A DNA stretch of 64,000 bases from Chloroherpetonaceae bacterium (GCA_025056565.1 JANWWA010000001.1:432256-496255); one strand, 5' to 3'. Shown: positions 10,289 through 18,764, counted from the stretch's first letter. The notes: generated from the sequence alone by a model not told the origin. Made by a program: numbers and translations.

Positions 10289-12715
10289 ATGAAAATTTCA
10301 CTTAGCTGGCTCAAAACCTTTGCGCCTTCACTGACTTTATCTGCTGATGAAATTGCTGCAAAGCTCACTTCATTAGGCATTGAAGTTGAGGGTATTGAGC
10401 AGATAGGCGGTCGCTTCCAAAATGTTGTCGTTGGCAAAGTGCTCTCATGCGAAAAGCATCCTAATGCAGATAGACTAACGGTCTGCAAAGTTGATGTTGG
10501 ACAAGCCGCACCGCTGCAAATCGTTTGTGGTGCGCCGAATGTGGCAGTAGGACAATATGTGCCTGTGGCACTGGTTGGCGCAGTGCTGAATACGAAAAGC
10601 GGTGAAACACTTACCATCAAAAAGTCCAAGATTCGCGGGATTGAGTCGATGGGTATGATTTGCGCCGAAGATGAATTAGGACTGTCTGATAACCACGATG
10701 GCATTATGGTTTTGGCGGAAGGTGATGCTCCCTTTGCATTAGGCACGCCCTTCGAGCAGTATGTTGAACATGACACTGTCTTTGACATCTCGATTACGCC
10801 TAACCGCCCTGATGTGCTTTCGCATCTTGGCGTAGCGCGAGAGCTTGTAGGCGTTACTGGCGTGGCCATGCCACATTATCGCGCTCTGCCATTTATAAAG
10901 TCTAATTCGCGAGTGCGCCTTGAAGATCCGGTTGCGTGTCCCCACTATGCCGCCGTGATTATTAAAGGCGTCAAAATTACGCCCTCCCCCGACTGGCTGC
11001 AGCGTCGATTGCGCACTATCGGTCTGCGACCAATCAACAACGTGGTAGATGTTACTAACTATGTGTTGCACTCTATCGGTCAGCCACTTCATGCCTTCGA
11101 CTTGGATAAGCTCACTGAGCAACGCATTCGCGTGCGCACCGACATCTCTGGTGAATTTCTCACGCTTGATGGCAAAGTGCGCCAGATTGAACCCGGAATG
11201 ATTATGATCTGCGACGCCGTGCAGCCTGTTGCAATTGGCGGGATTATGGGCGGCTTACACTCAGAAATTTCTGACACTACCACCAATGTTCTCTTGGAGT
11301 CCGCATACTTTCATCCCAAGTTCATTCGCAGAGCGGCAAAAAAGTTGGGGCTTTCAACTGATGCTTCCTATCGCTTTGAGCGAGGCGTCGACTGGGGACA
11401 GGTGCGCAGTGCTGCTGCACTGGCTACATCAATGATTTTGGAGCTAGCAGGTGGGCAGGTTGTAGAGACTACTGAAGCTATGGCTGCAGAACCAGTGCGC
11501 CGGTCGGTTTCGCTTAACCCAAGTCGCGTTAATGCGTTCCTAGGCACTGCCCTTGAGCCCTCACAAATGATTTCCATTTTAGTCGGTTTAGGCTTTGAGA
11601 GACGGACTCAATCGCCTGAGCAAATTACTTTCTCCGTGCCCAGCTGGCGCGTAGATATTGCCGAAGAAGTTGACTTAATTGAGGAAATTGCCCGCATATA
11701 TGGCTATGACCAGATTGCGCCCGCAGAAAAGATGAACGCAGCATATCCTGCTATGCGTCCCTCCAAAGAACACTTCAACGACCGCTTGCGTGAGATGGTT
11801 ATTGGAATGGGCTTCAAGGAAGTCTTAACTAACCCACTTCTCAAACTCTCAGAGGCAGAGCTTTTTTCAGCACGCGTCATTCGCACACTCAATCCTATTT
11901 CGGAGGAAATGGAAGCGCTGCGACCGAGCCTTGTGCCTTCGCTGCTCAGGGTCATTGCGCACAATCAGAACCTCAGCAACTTCGATATGCGCATCTTTGA
12001 AATTGCACGCATCTTCGAGCTTGCCTCCCCTGAAGAACCTACAGCGGTGAAGGGCTACAGAGAACAAGAAATGCTCGGATTGGCACTCACAGGTCGGCGT
12101 GCCCCGCGCAGTTGGGCTCATCCTAATGCGATGTCGGATTTCTTTGACTTAAAGGGTGCTGTTGAAGAAATTCTCCGACGAATGCATTTACTTGAAAAAT
12201 CAAAGTTTATTCCTTATACTCGTGACAGCCTGCGCTTAGAAATTGTTGCAGGTGGCAATGCGCCGACTGCGGGCATCTATGCAGGTCTGTTGCAGATTGT
12301 GCCAGCTGTTCATCTTAGCCAGTATGGCATTGAGCAGCCTGTGTATTTGGCAGAGTTGAATTTAGATGTGCTTCGTGCATTTGCTGATGAGCAGTACCAG
12401 TATGTTGCGCCTGCAAGGTTTCCTGCGGTTGTTCGTGACCTTGCTTTCTACGTGCCCTTCTCAGTGGCGTCCGCTGAAATGATTGCGGATATGCGCAAGG
12501 TCAGTAACCTTATTGAACAGGTAGAGGTATTTGATGTTTATGAACCGCCTGTGAATGGTCACAATGCAGAAAGCAAGCCACGACGCAGCGTTGCCTTCTC
12601 GCTAAAATTCGTCAGTCATACGCATACTTTCACAGAGTCTGAAATTTCTGCGTTGCTGACGAAAGTTATCGAGCAAGTTCAATCCAAGTACGGTGCGGAA
12701 CTGCGCCAGTCCTAA
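10289..12715 (+). CDS. pheT: Phenylalanyl-tRNA synthetase beta subunit
   Basis: Beta chain of the alpha2-beta2 enzyme that charges tRNA-Phe. The 808-residue protein has the bacterial domain order: N-terminal MKISLSWLKTFAP, an EMAP-II-like tRNA-binding OB fold (about 40-150, CEKHPNADRLTVCKVD), the B3/B4 editing region (TPNRPDVLSHLGVARE onward), the B5 domain (about 400-475), a catalytic-like core and a C-terminal FDX-ACB anticodon-binding domain (RFPAVVRDLAFYV to the end). pheS is not adjacent, so the two subunit genes are split. Confidence 0.97.
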   Translation: MKISLSWLKTFAPSLTLSADEIAAKLTSLGIEVEGIEQIGGRFQNVVVGKVLSCEKHPNADRLTVCKVDVGQAAPLQIVCGAPNVAVGQYVPVALVGAVLNTKSGETLTIKKSKIRGIESMGMICAEDELGLSDNHDGIMVLAEGDAPFALGTPFEQYVEHDTVFDISITPNRPDVLSHLGVARELVGVTGVAMPHYRALPFIKSNSRVRLEDPVACPHYAAVIIKGVKITPSPDWLQRRLRTIGLRPINNVVDVTNYVLHSIGQPLHAFDLDKLTEQRIRVRTDISGEFLTLDGKVRQIEPGMIMICDAVQPVAIGGIMGGLHSEISDTTTNVLLESAYFHPKFIRRAAKKLGLSTDASYRFERGVDWGQVRSAAALATSMILELAGGQVVETTEAMAAEPVRRSVSLNPSRVNAFLGTALEPSQMISILVGLGFERRTQSPEQITFSVPSWRVDIAEEVDLIEEIARIYGYDQIAPAEKMNAAYPAMRPSKEHFNDRLREMVIGMGFKEVLTNPLLKLSEAELFSARVIRTLNPISEEMEALRPSLVPSLLRVIAHNQNLSNFDMRIFEIARIFELASPEEPTAVKGYREQEMLGLALTGRRAPRSWAHPNAMSDFFDLKGAVEEILRRMHLLEKSKFIPYTRDSLRLEIVAGGNAPTAGIYAGLLQIVPAVHLSQYGIEQPVYLAELNLDVLRAFADEQYQYVAPARFPAVVRDLAFYVPFSVASAEMIADMRKVSNLIEQVEVFDVYEPPVNGHNAESKPRRSVAFSLKFVSHTHTFTESEISALLTKVIEQVQSKYGAELRQS

Positions 12716-12726
12716 CCGTTGCGCAG

Positions 12727-12780
12727 GGCAAAGCAGTTGAAAACAGAGCTTTGCCAGTTCGGACAGCTCTTTGCAACTGC
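12727..12780 (+). other. Mutually exclusive hairpins downstream of pheT
   Basis: Two overlapping stems compete. Stem A pairs GGCAAAGC (12727-12734) with GCTTTGCC (12748-12755), 8 bp. Stem B pairs GCAGTTG (12733-12739) with CAACTGC (12774-12780), and inside it AGAGCT (12745-12750) pairs with AGCTCT (12765-12770). Both use 12733-12734 and 12748-12750, so they cannot form together. No T-tract follows either. It could be an attenuator, an mRNA-processing site, or chance. Confidence 0.4.
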
Positions 12781-12827
12781 AGTTTCTCTGACCACATTGA
12801 GGAGTTTTGGCGACTACTTGAACAGAG

Positions 12828-13172
12828 ATGGATAAACAAGAGAAGCATCTGACGCCCGAAGCAGCACTGGAAGAATTGGAACGGTATGTAGAACACCTTG
12901 TGTCAGAAAACTTAGCTCTGCGGCGTGAGAAGGAAGCTTTGTTGCGACAGCTGGAAGAGCAAACACACCTTGCTAATCAGCTTTTGCAGCAGCATGCTTC
13001 ACTTGCGCCTGTTTCTTCGGACACTGCGCAACCGCCCACTACACCAGATGAGCCAGTCGTGGTTCTCACGGCCTCAGAGCGACTTTATTTCAAGGAACGC
13101 CTTACGCACCTTCTGGAAAGGATTACGCTTGAATTACATCGCTTAGATGCGTCAGGCACACCAAGCTCATAG
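12828..13172 (+). CDS. Small coiled-coil protein before ZapA (possible ZapB-like partner)
   Basis: A 114-residue protein starting MDKQEKHLTPEAALEELE. Residues 10-60 form a heptad-rich coiled coil (ELERYVEHLVSENLALRREK, then LLRQLEEQTHLANQLLQQH). A Pro/Thr-rich linker (about 65-85) and a second amphipathic helix (SERLYFKERLTHLLERITLE) follow. No database family is recognised. It lies 14 bp before zapA on the same strand. By position and shape it may be a division-ring partner of ZapA, as ZapB is in gammaproteobacteria; this is inference from context only. Confidence 0.65.
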   Translation: MDKQEKHLTPEAALEELERYVEHLVSENLALRREKEALLRQLEEQTHLANQLLQQHASLAPVSSDTAQPPTTPDEPVVVLTASERLYFKERLTHLLERITLELHRLDASGTPSS

Positions 13173-13186
13173 CTTCATTTTCTGCA

Positions 13187-13471
13187 ATGGAACCCATCAA
13201 AGTGCGCATATTTGGAGAAGAGTATCCGCTGCTGGTGGAAAATCGCTTTCTTACGGAATCAGCTGCTCAGCAAGTTGATGCTCAGATGCATGAATACCGC
13301 CGCAAAGGCATAGATTTAGGTACCACAAAACTTGCAATTTTAACAGCTGTCAATTTTGCAGAAAAAGCCCTTGAGCTTGAACAGCGATTAAACCATCTTA
13401 CCAGTAAAATTACACAACTTACCCATCAAATTTCGCAACATTATACTGGTAAAAATCTTTATTCTAAATAA
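13187..13471 (+). CDS. zapA: Cell division protein ZapA
   Basis: ZapA bundles FtsZ protofilaments at the division site. The 94-residue product shows the ZapA pattern: an N-terminal beta-rich head (EPIKVRIFGEEYPLLVE), a helix with the TESAAQQVDAQMHEYRRKG segment, then a long C-terminal coiled coil (AILTAVNFAEKALELEQRLNHLTSKITQLTHQ). Length and layout are as expected. It follows the coiled-coil gene by 14 bp and precedes a long non-coding, structured stretch and then rny. Confidence 0.87.
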   Translation: MEPIKVRIFGEEYPLLVENRFLTESAAQQVDAQMHEYRRKGIDLGTTKLAILTAVNFAEKALELEQRLNHLTSKITQLTHQISQHYTGKNLYSK

Positions 13472-13494
13472 CCAATTTGCTGTTCTGTTCTTTA

Positions 13495-13775
13495 CCAAGT
13501 CGCTCTGACCTAAGTGCTTATCTGAACATGGGTTTTAATCCGCACCAGTACTTAGGGCTGTGCATTTGAACACAAAGAATCGTTGCTAATACAACAGGGA
13601 GCTGTTCTCTCGGCGTTGAATGCAGGCCTCACTCAGACTCAGCTCTGAGTTGTCTCAACAATCGCTGGGTTGATTGTTGGGCGCAGTGGAAGCACGAGAC
13701 GTTGAGGACGCACCCATCTTGATGGTCTGGATTCTTTGGACCGAACACAGCCCGAGGACGACGTGCGGATTTTTT
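13495..13775 (+). ncRNA. Structured non-coding segment between zapA and rny (6S RNA candidate)
   Basis: The 366 bp gap 13472-13837 holds no credible gene but many hairpins in one direction: a 9 bp stem 13509-13517/13548-13556; GTTG/CAAC at 13582-13595; GGGAG/CTCTC at 13597-13611; a 7 bp stem 13631-13637/13644-13650; an 8-10 bp stem 13656-13663/13672-13679; and possible closing pairs 13499-13506/13755-13762. A run of six T begins at 13770. In proteobacteria 6S RNA commonly lies just after zapA, so 6S RNA is the first candidate. The family is inferred from position; I could not fold the whole sequence or recognise the 6S central bubble. The ends are approximate. A long 5' leader of rny is the alternative. 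Confidence 0.42.
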
Positions 13776-13837
13776 ATTTCGTCAATTGTTTTTACCGTAT
13801 TTCTAATACTTGTAACAACACGGAGACCATTTTAGCT

Positions 13838-15430
13838 ATGGAAAGTGTTTTGAATATCTCGATCAACTTTGTGGCAGTTATTGTCTCGTCATTGGTTTCC
13901 TTCATCATCGGCTTTTTTATCAGCCGCTACATTTTGGATAGAGTTGGCACGACCAAAGTCTTAGAAGCAGAGGAACGCGCTGCTCAAATCATTCAAGAAG
14001 CGCAGCGCGAAGCGCAGGCTCTCAAAGACGCAAAGATGGAAGAGGTCAACGAAGAGTGGCGACGCAAAAAGCGTGAGTTTGAGCAGGAAGTCAATATCAA
14101 GAACAACAAGTTTGCCCAAGCACAAAAGCAAGCGAAGGCAAAGGAAGAAGCGCTCAACCGCCGTGCTGAACAGCTTCAAAAGCGCGAAAAAGCCCTCGAG
14201 GAACTCCAGCGAGAGCTGCAGCAAAAGATGCAGTTTGTTGAGCAGCGTACCGCTGAACTGCAACATCTCATTTCCGAACAAAATCAGCGCTTGGAAAACA
14301 TCAGTGGTTTGAATGCAGAAGATGCCAAAGCAATGCTGATTGAAAATCTTATCGCAAAAGCCAAAGAAGAAGCGGCAGAGACACTGAAAGCCATACACGA
14401 CGAGACGGCAGCCAATGCTGAGAAAATTTCTGAAAAAGTCATTATGTCCGCTATTGAGCGCACGGCACCGAATTTAGCGATTGAAAACACGGTTACTGCT
14501 GTGCACCTGCAAAGCGATGAGCTAAAGGGTCGCATCATCGGTCGTGAAGGGCGCAATATCAAAGCCTTTGAAAATGTTACAGGCGCTGAAATTATCGTTG
14601 ATGATACGCCTGAGGTGGTCATCATTTCCTGCTTTGACCCGATTCGCAGAGAGCTTGCCAAGATGACCTTGCAGCGCCTTTTAGCCGATGGGATCATTCA
14701 CCCAGGCACGATTGAAAAAGCCTACCAAGCGGCTCAGAAAGAGCTTGATGAACTTATTATGAGCGCAGGTGAAGACGCTGTAGTGCAGCTTGGCATCCCT
14801 AACTTTCACCCTGATATTGTCAAGCTCATTGGCAAGATGAAGTTCCGCACCAACTATGGGCAAAACTTGCTCAAGCATTCACTCGAGGTTGCTATGCTCG
14901 CAGGTTATATGGCTGCCGAACTCAAATTAGATACGAAACTGGCTAAGCGAGCTGGGCTTTTGCACGATATTGGCAAAGTGTTGGAGTCGCAGGAACAGCC
15001 GCACGGCTTAGCTGGCGCTGAATTTTTGAAAAAGTATAAAGAACCGCCTATTGTAGTCAATGCCGTAGCGGCGCATCACGGTGATGTTCCCAAAGAGCAT
15101 CCTATTGCCGAGTTGGTCGATATTGCAAATGTGATGTCTGGCTCTCGTCCCGGCTCACGCGGTGCAATTACCCCAGAAGGCTATATCAAGCGTTTGGAGA
15201 GCTTGGAAGAAATTGCCCGCTCTTTCCAAGGTGTGGCAAGAAGTTACGCCTTGCAGGCAGGTCGTGAAATCCGCGTTATTGTCGACGGTGAACGCATTAG
15301 CGACCAGCAAGCAGATGCGCTCGCACACGATATTGCACACAAGATTATGACCTCCGTGCAGTATCCCGGACAAATCAAGGTTACGGTGGTGCGAGAGACA
15401 CGTGCGGTCGCATATGCGCGCGAGCGATAA
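13838..15430 (+). CDS. rny: Ribonuclease Y
   Basis: Membrane-anchored endoribonuclease that starts mRNA decay. The 530-residue protein has an N-terminal transmembrane helix (about 5-30), a long charged coiled coil (about 35-190), a KH domain (LKGRIIGREGRNIKAFENVTG) and an HD domain (LLKHSLEVAMLAGYMA, GLLHDIGKV, NAVAAHHGDV). The in-frame extension upstream of the ATG at 13838 would read into the structured non-coding segment and is rejected. GGAG at 13822-13825 is a weak ribosome-binding site. Confidence 0.96.
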   Translation: MESVLNISINFVAVIVSSLVSFIIGFFISRYILDRVGTTKVLEAEERAAQIIQEAQREAQALKDAKMEEVNEEWRRKKREFEQEVNIKNNKFAQAQKQAKAKEEALNRRAEQLQKREKALEELQRELQQKMQFVEQRTAELQHLISEQNQRLENISGLNAEDAKAMLIENLIAKAKEEAAETLKAIHDETAANAEKISEKVIMSAIERTAPNLAIENTVTAVHLQSDELKGRIIGREGRNIKAFENVTGAEIIVDDTPEVVIISCFDPIRRELAKMTLQRLLADGIIHPGTIEKAYQAAQKELDELIMSAGEDAVVQLGIPNFHPDIVKLIGKMKFRTNYGQNLLKHSLEVAMLAGYMAAELKLDTKLAKRAGLLHDIGKVLESQEQPHGLAGAEFLKKYKEPPIVVNAVAAHHGDVPKEHPIAELVDIANVMSGSRPGSRGAITPEGYIKRLESLEEIARSFQGVARSYALQAGREIRVIVDGERISDQQADALAHDIAHKIMTSVQYPGQIKVTVVRETRAVAYARER

Positions 15431-15457
15431 CGCTCGCCTCGCTTACTCTCTGTAACG

Positions 15458-15487
15458 TTGTTTCTTTGTCAAAGCTTTTTAACTTTG
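15458..15487 (+). promoter_or_regulatory. Bacteroidetes-type promoter for panD
   Basis: A TTG at 15458-15460, a 19 bp spacer, then TAACTTTG at 15480-15487. This matches the -33/-7 consensus (TTTG, 19-21 bp, TAnnTTTG) of the primary sigma factor in Bacteroidetes. Transcription would start near 15494, leaving a leader of about 24 bases before the panD ATG at 15518. Confidence 0.68.
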
Positions 15488-15517
15488 CGTGCTACAACGA
15501 CTCCAACTGCTTTGGCA

Positions 15518-15916
15518 ATGAGAGTATTTTTGCTCAAATCAAAGATTCACCGTGCAACGGTTACGCATGCCGACCTTCACTACGAAGGCAGCATTACGAT
15601 TGATATGGACCTTGTTGAGGCTGCGCAGATGCTGCCATACGAGAAAGTGCAGGTCGTCAATAACCACAACGGTGCACGGTTTGAGACCTACATTATTCCG
15701 GGCAAGCGTGGCTCTGGCGTGGTGCAGCTCAATGGTGCTTGCGCTCGTCTTGCTGCAGTAGGCGATGAAATTATCATTATGACATATGCCGATATGACTC
15801 CTGAGGAAGCACGCCTGCACCGCCCCGTAATTGTGCTGGTTAGCAAACAAAACGTGATCACTCACCGCTATGCTGCCGATGTACCTAATGCTGCCTCACT
15901 CTGCGATGCATCTTAG
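15518..15916 (+). CDS. panD: Aspartate 1-decarboxylase proenzyme
   Basis: Makes beta-alanine from L-aspartate for pantothenate and coenzyme A synthesis. It is a pyruvoyl enzyme, and the self-cleavage site Gly24-Ser25 lies in HYEGSITID at the expected residues. The 132-residue length, Tyr in [19 protein letters not shown] and the [18 protein letters not shown] core all fit PanD. The ATG at 15518 is chosen because the conserved N-terminus [16 protein letters not shown] begins there; the frame extends upstream without homology-like sequence and across the promoter. No other pan gene is adjacent. Confidence 0.95.
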   Translation: MRVFLLKSKIHRATVTHADLHYEGSITIDMDLVEAAQMLPYEKVQVVNNHNGARFETYIIPGKRGSGVVQLNGACARLAAVGDEIIIMTYADMTPEEARLHRPVIVLVSKQNVITHRYAADVPNAASLCDAS

Positions 15917-15950
15917 CACAACAACACTTAATTGAATCCTGCCAACTCTG

Positions 15951-16706
15951 ATGCACGATTTAGCAATTGTCGTCATGGCAGCCGGAAAAGGCACACGAAT
16001 GAAGTCTGACCTTGCTAAGGTGCTGCACCCTCTTCTGAATCGTCCGATGATTGACTATGTCTTAGACGCAGCTTTGCAGCTTTCACCGAAGAAGGTGGTG
16101 CTCATTGTTGGTCATCAAGCAGAGCGTGTCAAACAAGCCACGGCGGCATTCAAGGTCGAGTATGCCTTACAATCCCCTCAATTAGGCACTGGACATGCTG
16201 TGATGCAAGCTGAGCCACTGCTTAGTTGCTTCAACGGCGATGTAATGGTGCTCTCTGGTGATGCCCCTCTCATCACGGCTGCTACACTGCAAAAGCTCTG
16301 GGCGTATCACTGCAAAGAAAATGCGGTTGCGACTGTGCTTACAGCAATCGTGGAAGACCCTACTGGATACGGTCGCATTATTCGTAGTCATAGCACCTCT
16401 CGCATTGTGAAGATGGTTGAACATAAAGACGCGTCGCCAGAGGAACGTGCAGTGCGCGAAATCAACTCTGGGGTTTATGTTTTTCAGAAAAAACCGCTCT
16501 TTGAGGCACTTCGCTGCATTCGCAATGACAACGCTCAGCAGGAATACTATTTGCCTGACGTGTTTAACATTTTCCTTGCTGAAGATCTGCCTGTAGCCGC
16601 TCTGACTACAGAGTCGCCTGATGAAATTTGCGGGGTCAACACTCCCGAACAGCTTCAAGAAGCAGAGGCTATTCTGCGTCGCCGCGTGTTTTTACCCCAA
16701 GCATAA
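15951..16706 (+). CDS. glmU: UDP-GlcNAc pyrophosphorylase-type nucleotidyltransferase (GlmU N-terminal domain only)
   Basis: Predicted to form UDP-N-acetylglucosamine from GlcNAc-1-phosphate and UTP. The 251-residue protein holds only the uridylyltransferase domain: the signature VVMAAGKGTRMKSDLAKVLHPL, then QLGTGHAVMQAEP, LSGDAPLI, VREINSGVYVF and NAQQEYYLPDV. The left-handed beta-helix acetyltransferase half of bifunctional GlmU (about 200 residues) is absent and does not follow downstream, where tgt begins 36 bp later. The acetyl transfer to GlcN-1-P would need another enzyme. Confidence 0.85.
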   Translation: MHDLAIVVMAAGKGTRMKSDLAKVLHPLLNRPMIDYVLDAALQLSPKKVVLIVGHQAERVKQATAAFKVEYALQSPQLGTGHAVMQAEPLLSCFNGDVMVLSGDAPLITAATLQKLWAYHCKENAVATVLTAIVEDPTGYGRIIRSHSTSRIVKMVEHKDASPEERAVREINSGVYVFQKKPLFEALRCIRNDNAQQEYYLPDVFNIFLAEDLPVAALTTESPDEICGVNTPEQLQEAEAILRRRVFLPQA

Positions 16707-16742
16707 CTTGCAAGCTGCTATTTTTGCGCTAACGGTTTCTGT

Positions 16743-17885
16743 ATGCATTTTGAGCTGCAAAAAAAAGACACCCATACTGCTGCTCGCGCAGGCCGGCTGG
16801 TTACCGCTCACGGCGAGATTCTTACGCCAGTTTTTATGCCAGTTGGCACGCGGGCTGCAGTGCGTGCGGTCGCCCCTCGTGAGCTTTTGGAAATCGGCGC
16901 ACAAATCATTCTTGGCAACACTTATCATCTTTACCTGCGCCCTTCCACCGATGTTCTCTTCAAGGCTGGTGGCTTACATCGTTTTATGAGCTGGCACAAG
17001 CCAATTCTGACAGACAGTGGTGGCTATCAAGTCTTTTCACTTTCTGATTTGCGTGAAATCTACGAGGAGGGCGTTGCATTTAAGTCGCACCTTGACGGCT
17101 CTCGGCACTTCTTTACACCTGAAAATGTGATTGATGCACAGCGCCGCATTGGCAGCGACATTATGATGGTGCTTGACGAATGTCCTCCATACAATGCAGA
17201 TCGAGCTTACATCAAGGCTTCCAGCGAACTCACGATTCGCTGGGCTGCGCGTGCGCAGGCACACTTTGCAAAGACAGAACCGCTCTATGGCTACTCTCAG
17301 GCGCTCTTTGCGATTACGCAAGGTGGCACTTTTGAAGATTTGCGTGCTCAGTCCACCAAACGCTTAGTAGAGATGGATTTTGCAGGTTATGCTGTGGGTG
17401 GCTTAGCGGTCGGTGAGCCAGAGGACGCAATGTATCGAATGCTTGAGATTTCCGAACCACTTTTGCCTGAAGAGAAACCACGATACTTAATGGGCGTTGG
17501 CACACCTATTAACATTCTGAACGCAATTGAGCGGGGAATGGATATGTTTGACTGCGTGGTCCCCACGCGTGAAGGACGTAATGGCAGAGTCTATACGCGA
17601 TACGGCACCCTCAACCTTCGCGCCGCCAAATATGCTGAGGATTTTCGCCCCCTTGATGAAGGCTTTGAGAACTATGTTTGCCAGAATTTTTCTCGTGCTT
17701 ACCTACGTCACTTGCTCAACGTTGACGAAATTTTAGGGTTGCAGCTTTGCTCCTTGCACAATCTTTCATTTTTTCTATGGCTGACTCGCACCGCGCGAGA
17801 GCATATTTTAGCTGGCACTTTCAAGGACTGGAAGGAGGCATTTACTGAACAATTCCAGTCTGGCGAACGTGCTGAGGTTCACTAA
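16743..17885 (+). CDS. tgt: Queuine tRNA-ribosyltransferase with reduced zinc site
   Basis: Exchanges guanine-34 for preQ1 in tRNAs with GUN anticodons. The 380-residue protein has the catalytic Asp91 (LTDSGGYQVFSL), nucleophile Asp270 (MFDCVVPTREGRNG) and the substrate loop GGLAVGEPEDAM. The zinc site is unusual: bacterial Tgt has C-x-C-x2-C and a later His, but the aligned residues here are Phe308, Asn310, Cys313 and His339, so two Cys ligands are missing. The surrounding sequence (YVCQNFSRAYLRHL) is otherwise normal. It may bind zinc differently or not at all. Confidence 0.93.
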   Translation: MHFELQKKDTHTAARAGRLVTAHGEILTPVFMPVGTRAAVRAVAPRELLEIGAQIILGNTYHLYLRPSTDVLFKAGGLHRFMSWHKPILTDSGGYQVFSLSDLREIYEEGVAFKSHLDGSRHFFTPENVIDAQRRIGSDIMMVLDECPPYNADRAYIKASSELTIRWAARAQAHFAKTEPLYGYSQALFAITQGGTFEDLRAQSTKRLVEMDFAGYAVGGLAVGEPEDAMYRMLEISEPLLPEEKPRYLMGVGTPINILNAIERGMDMFDCVVPTREGRNGRVYTRYGTLNLRAAKYAEDFRPLDEGFENYVCQNFSRAYLRHLLNVDEILGLQLCSLHNLSFFLWLTRTAREHILAGTFKDWKEAFTEQFQSGERAEVH

Positions 17886-17937
17886 GGCCCTGAAAGATTA
17901 ACCACATCATATCTTGCGTTTCATTGTTACGGCTGGC

Positions 17938-18723
17938 TTAGCTTGCTTTTTGCTGCCTGCTTAGCCGTCCTAATTCATCTTCAATTTCAACGTCGTGGTA
18001 GGAGTTGCGGTCAACGAAATTGCGAATAATCGGGTCTTGTGTCGCAGCTAAATCGCTCGGCGAGCCGAGAAAGTAAATTTTACCTTCGTGCATCATCGCA
18101 ACTCGGTCTGCCACCTTATAGACACTTTGCATATCGTGCGTTACGACCACCGATGTTACGCGCAGCGTCTTTGCCAGCGTTTGAATCAGTGTGTCAATTG
18201 AGTCCGACATAATTGGGTCTAAGCCTGTCGTTGGCTCATCGTAAAAGATGTATTCAGGATTGGTTGCCAGCGCCCGCGCCAAGCCCACACGCTTGCGCAT
18301 TCCGCCAGAGAGTTCTGCTGGCTTCAAATGCTCGATGTTCGGTAAGCCCACCATTTCGAGCTTTTCTGCCACGATTTTGCGAATCTCTTTCTCCGAGAGA
18401 GAAGTGTTTTCGCGCAGCGCAATCCCCACATTTTCACCGACGGTCATTGAATCAAAGAGTGCGGCGCCTTGAAACAAGAAGCCGAAGCGTAGTCGCAGTT
18501 TGTAAAGCTCCGCTTTGCTGAGTTGAGAAATCACTTTGCCATCTACGCGCACCTCACCGTCGTCGGGCATTAGCAACCCAACAATGTGTTTCAGCAACAC
18601 AGATTTGCCGCATCCGCTTCGCCCGATGATGACCATCGTCTCCCCTGTCTGGATATCCAGCGTTACGCCTTGCAAGACGCGCTTATTGCGAAACGCTTTC
18701 TTCAAGTTCTTAATCTCAATCAT
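17938..18723 (-). CDS. mlaF: ABC transporter ATPase, MlaF type
   Basis: ATPase of a phospholipid/organic-solvent-resistance (Mce/Mla) transporter at the inner membrane. The 261-residue protein has Walker A (GRSGCGKS), Q-loop (FLFQGAALFDSMTV), signature LSGGMRKRVGLARAL, Walker B (YIFYDEPTTGLDP) and the switch His (VVTHDM). FQGAALFDSMTV and the C-terminal tail are typical of the MlaF family. The permease MlaE and Mce-domain MlaD are not beside it: downstream is tgt (convergent) and upstream, 41 bp away, is DAHP synthase on the same strand. Confidence 0.87.
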   Translation of the reverse strand: MIEIKNLKKAFRNKRVLQGVTLDIQTGETMVIIGRSGCGKSVLLKHIVGLLMPDDGEVRVDGKVISQLSKAELYKLRLRFGFLFQGAALFDSMTVGENVGIALRENTSLSEKEIRKIVAEKLEMVGLPNIEHLKPAELSGGMRKRVGLARALATNPEYIFYDEPTTGLDPIMSDSIDTLIQTLAKTLRVTSVVVTHDMQSVYKVADRVAMMHEGKIYFLGSPSDLAATQDPIIRNFVDRNSYHDVEIEDELGRLSRQQKAS

Positions 18724-18764
18724 CCTTTGCTCAGTGTCAGGTTAAGCCGCGGTCTGCTCACAGC

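Noticed and set aside
13736..13837. Longer N-terminus for RNase Y starting at 13736
   Set aside because: It would run through the hairpin-rich non-coding stretch and place 34 unusual residues before the membrane anchor.
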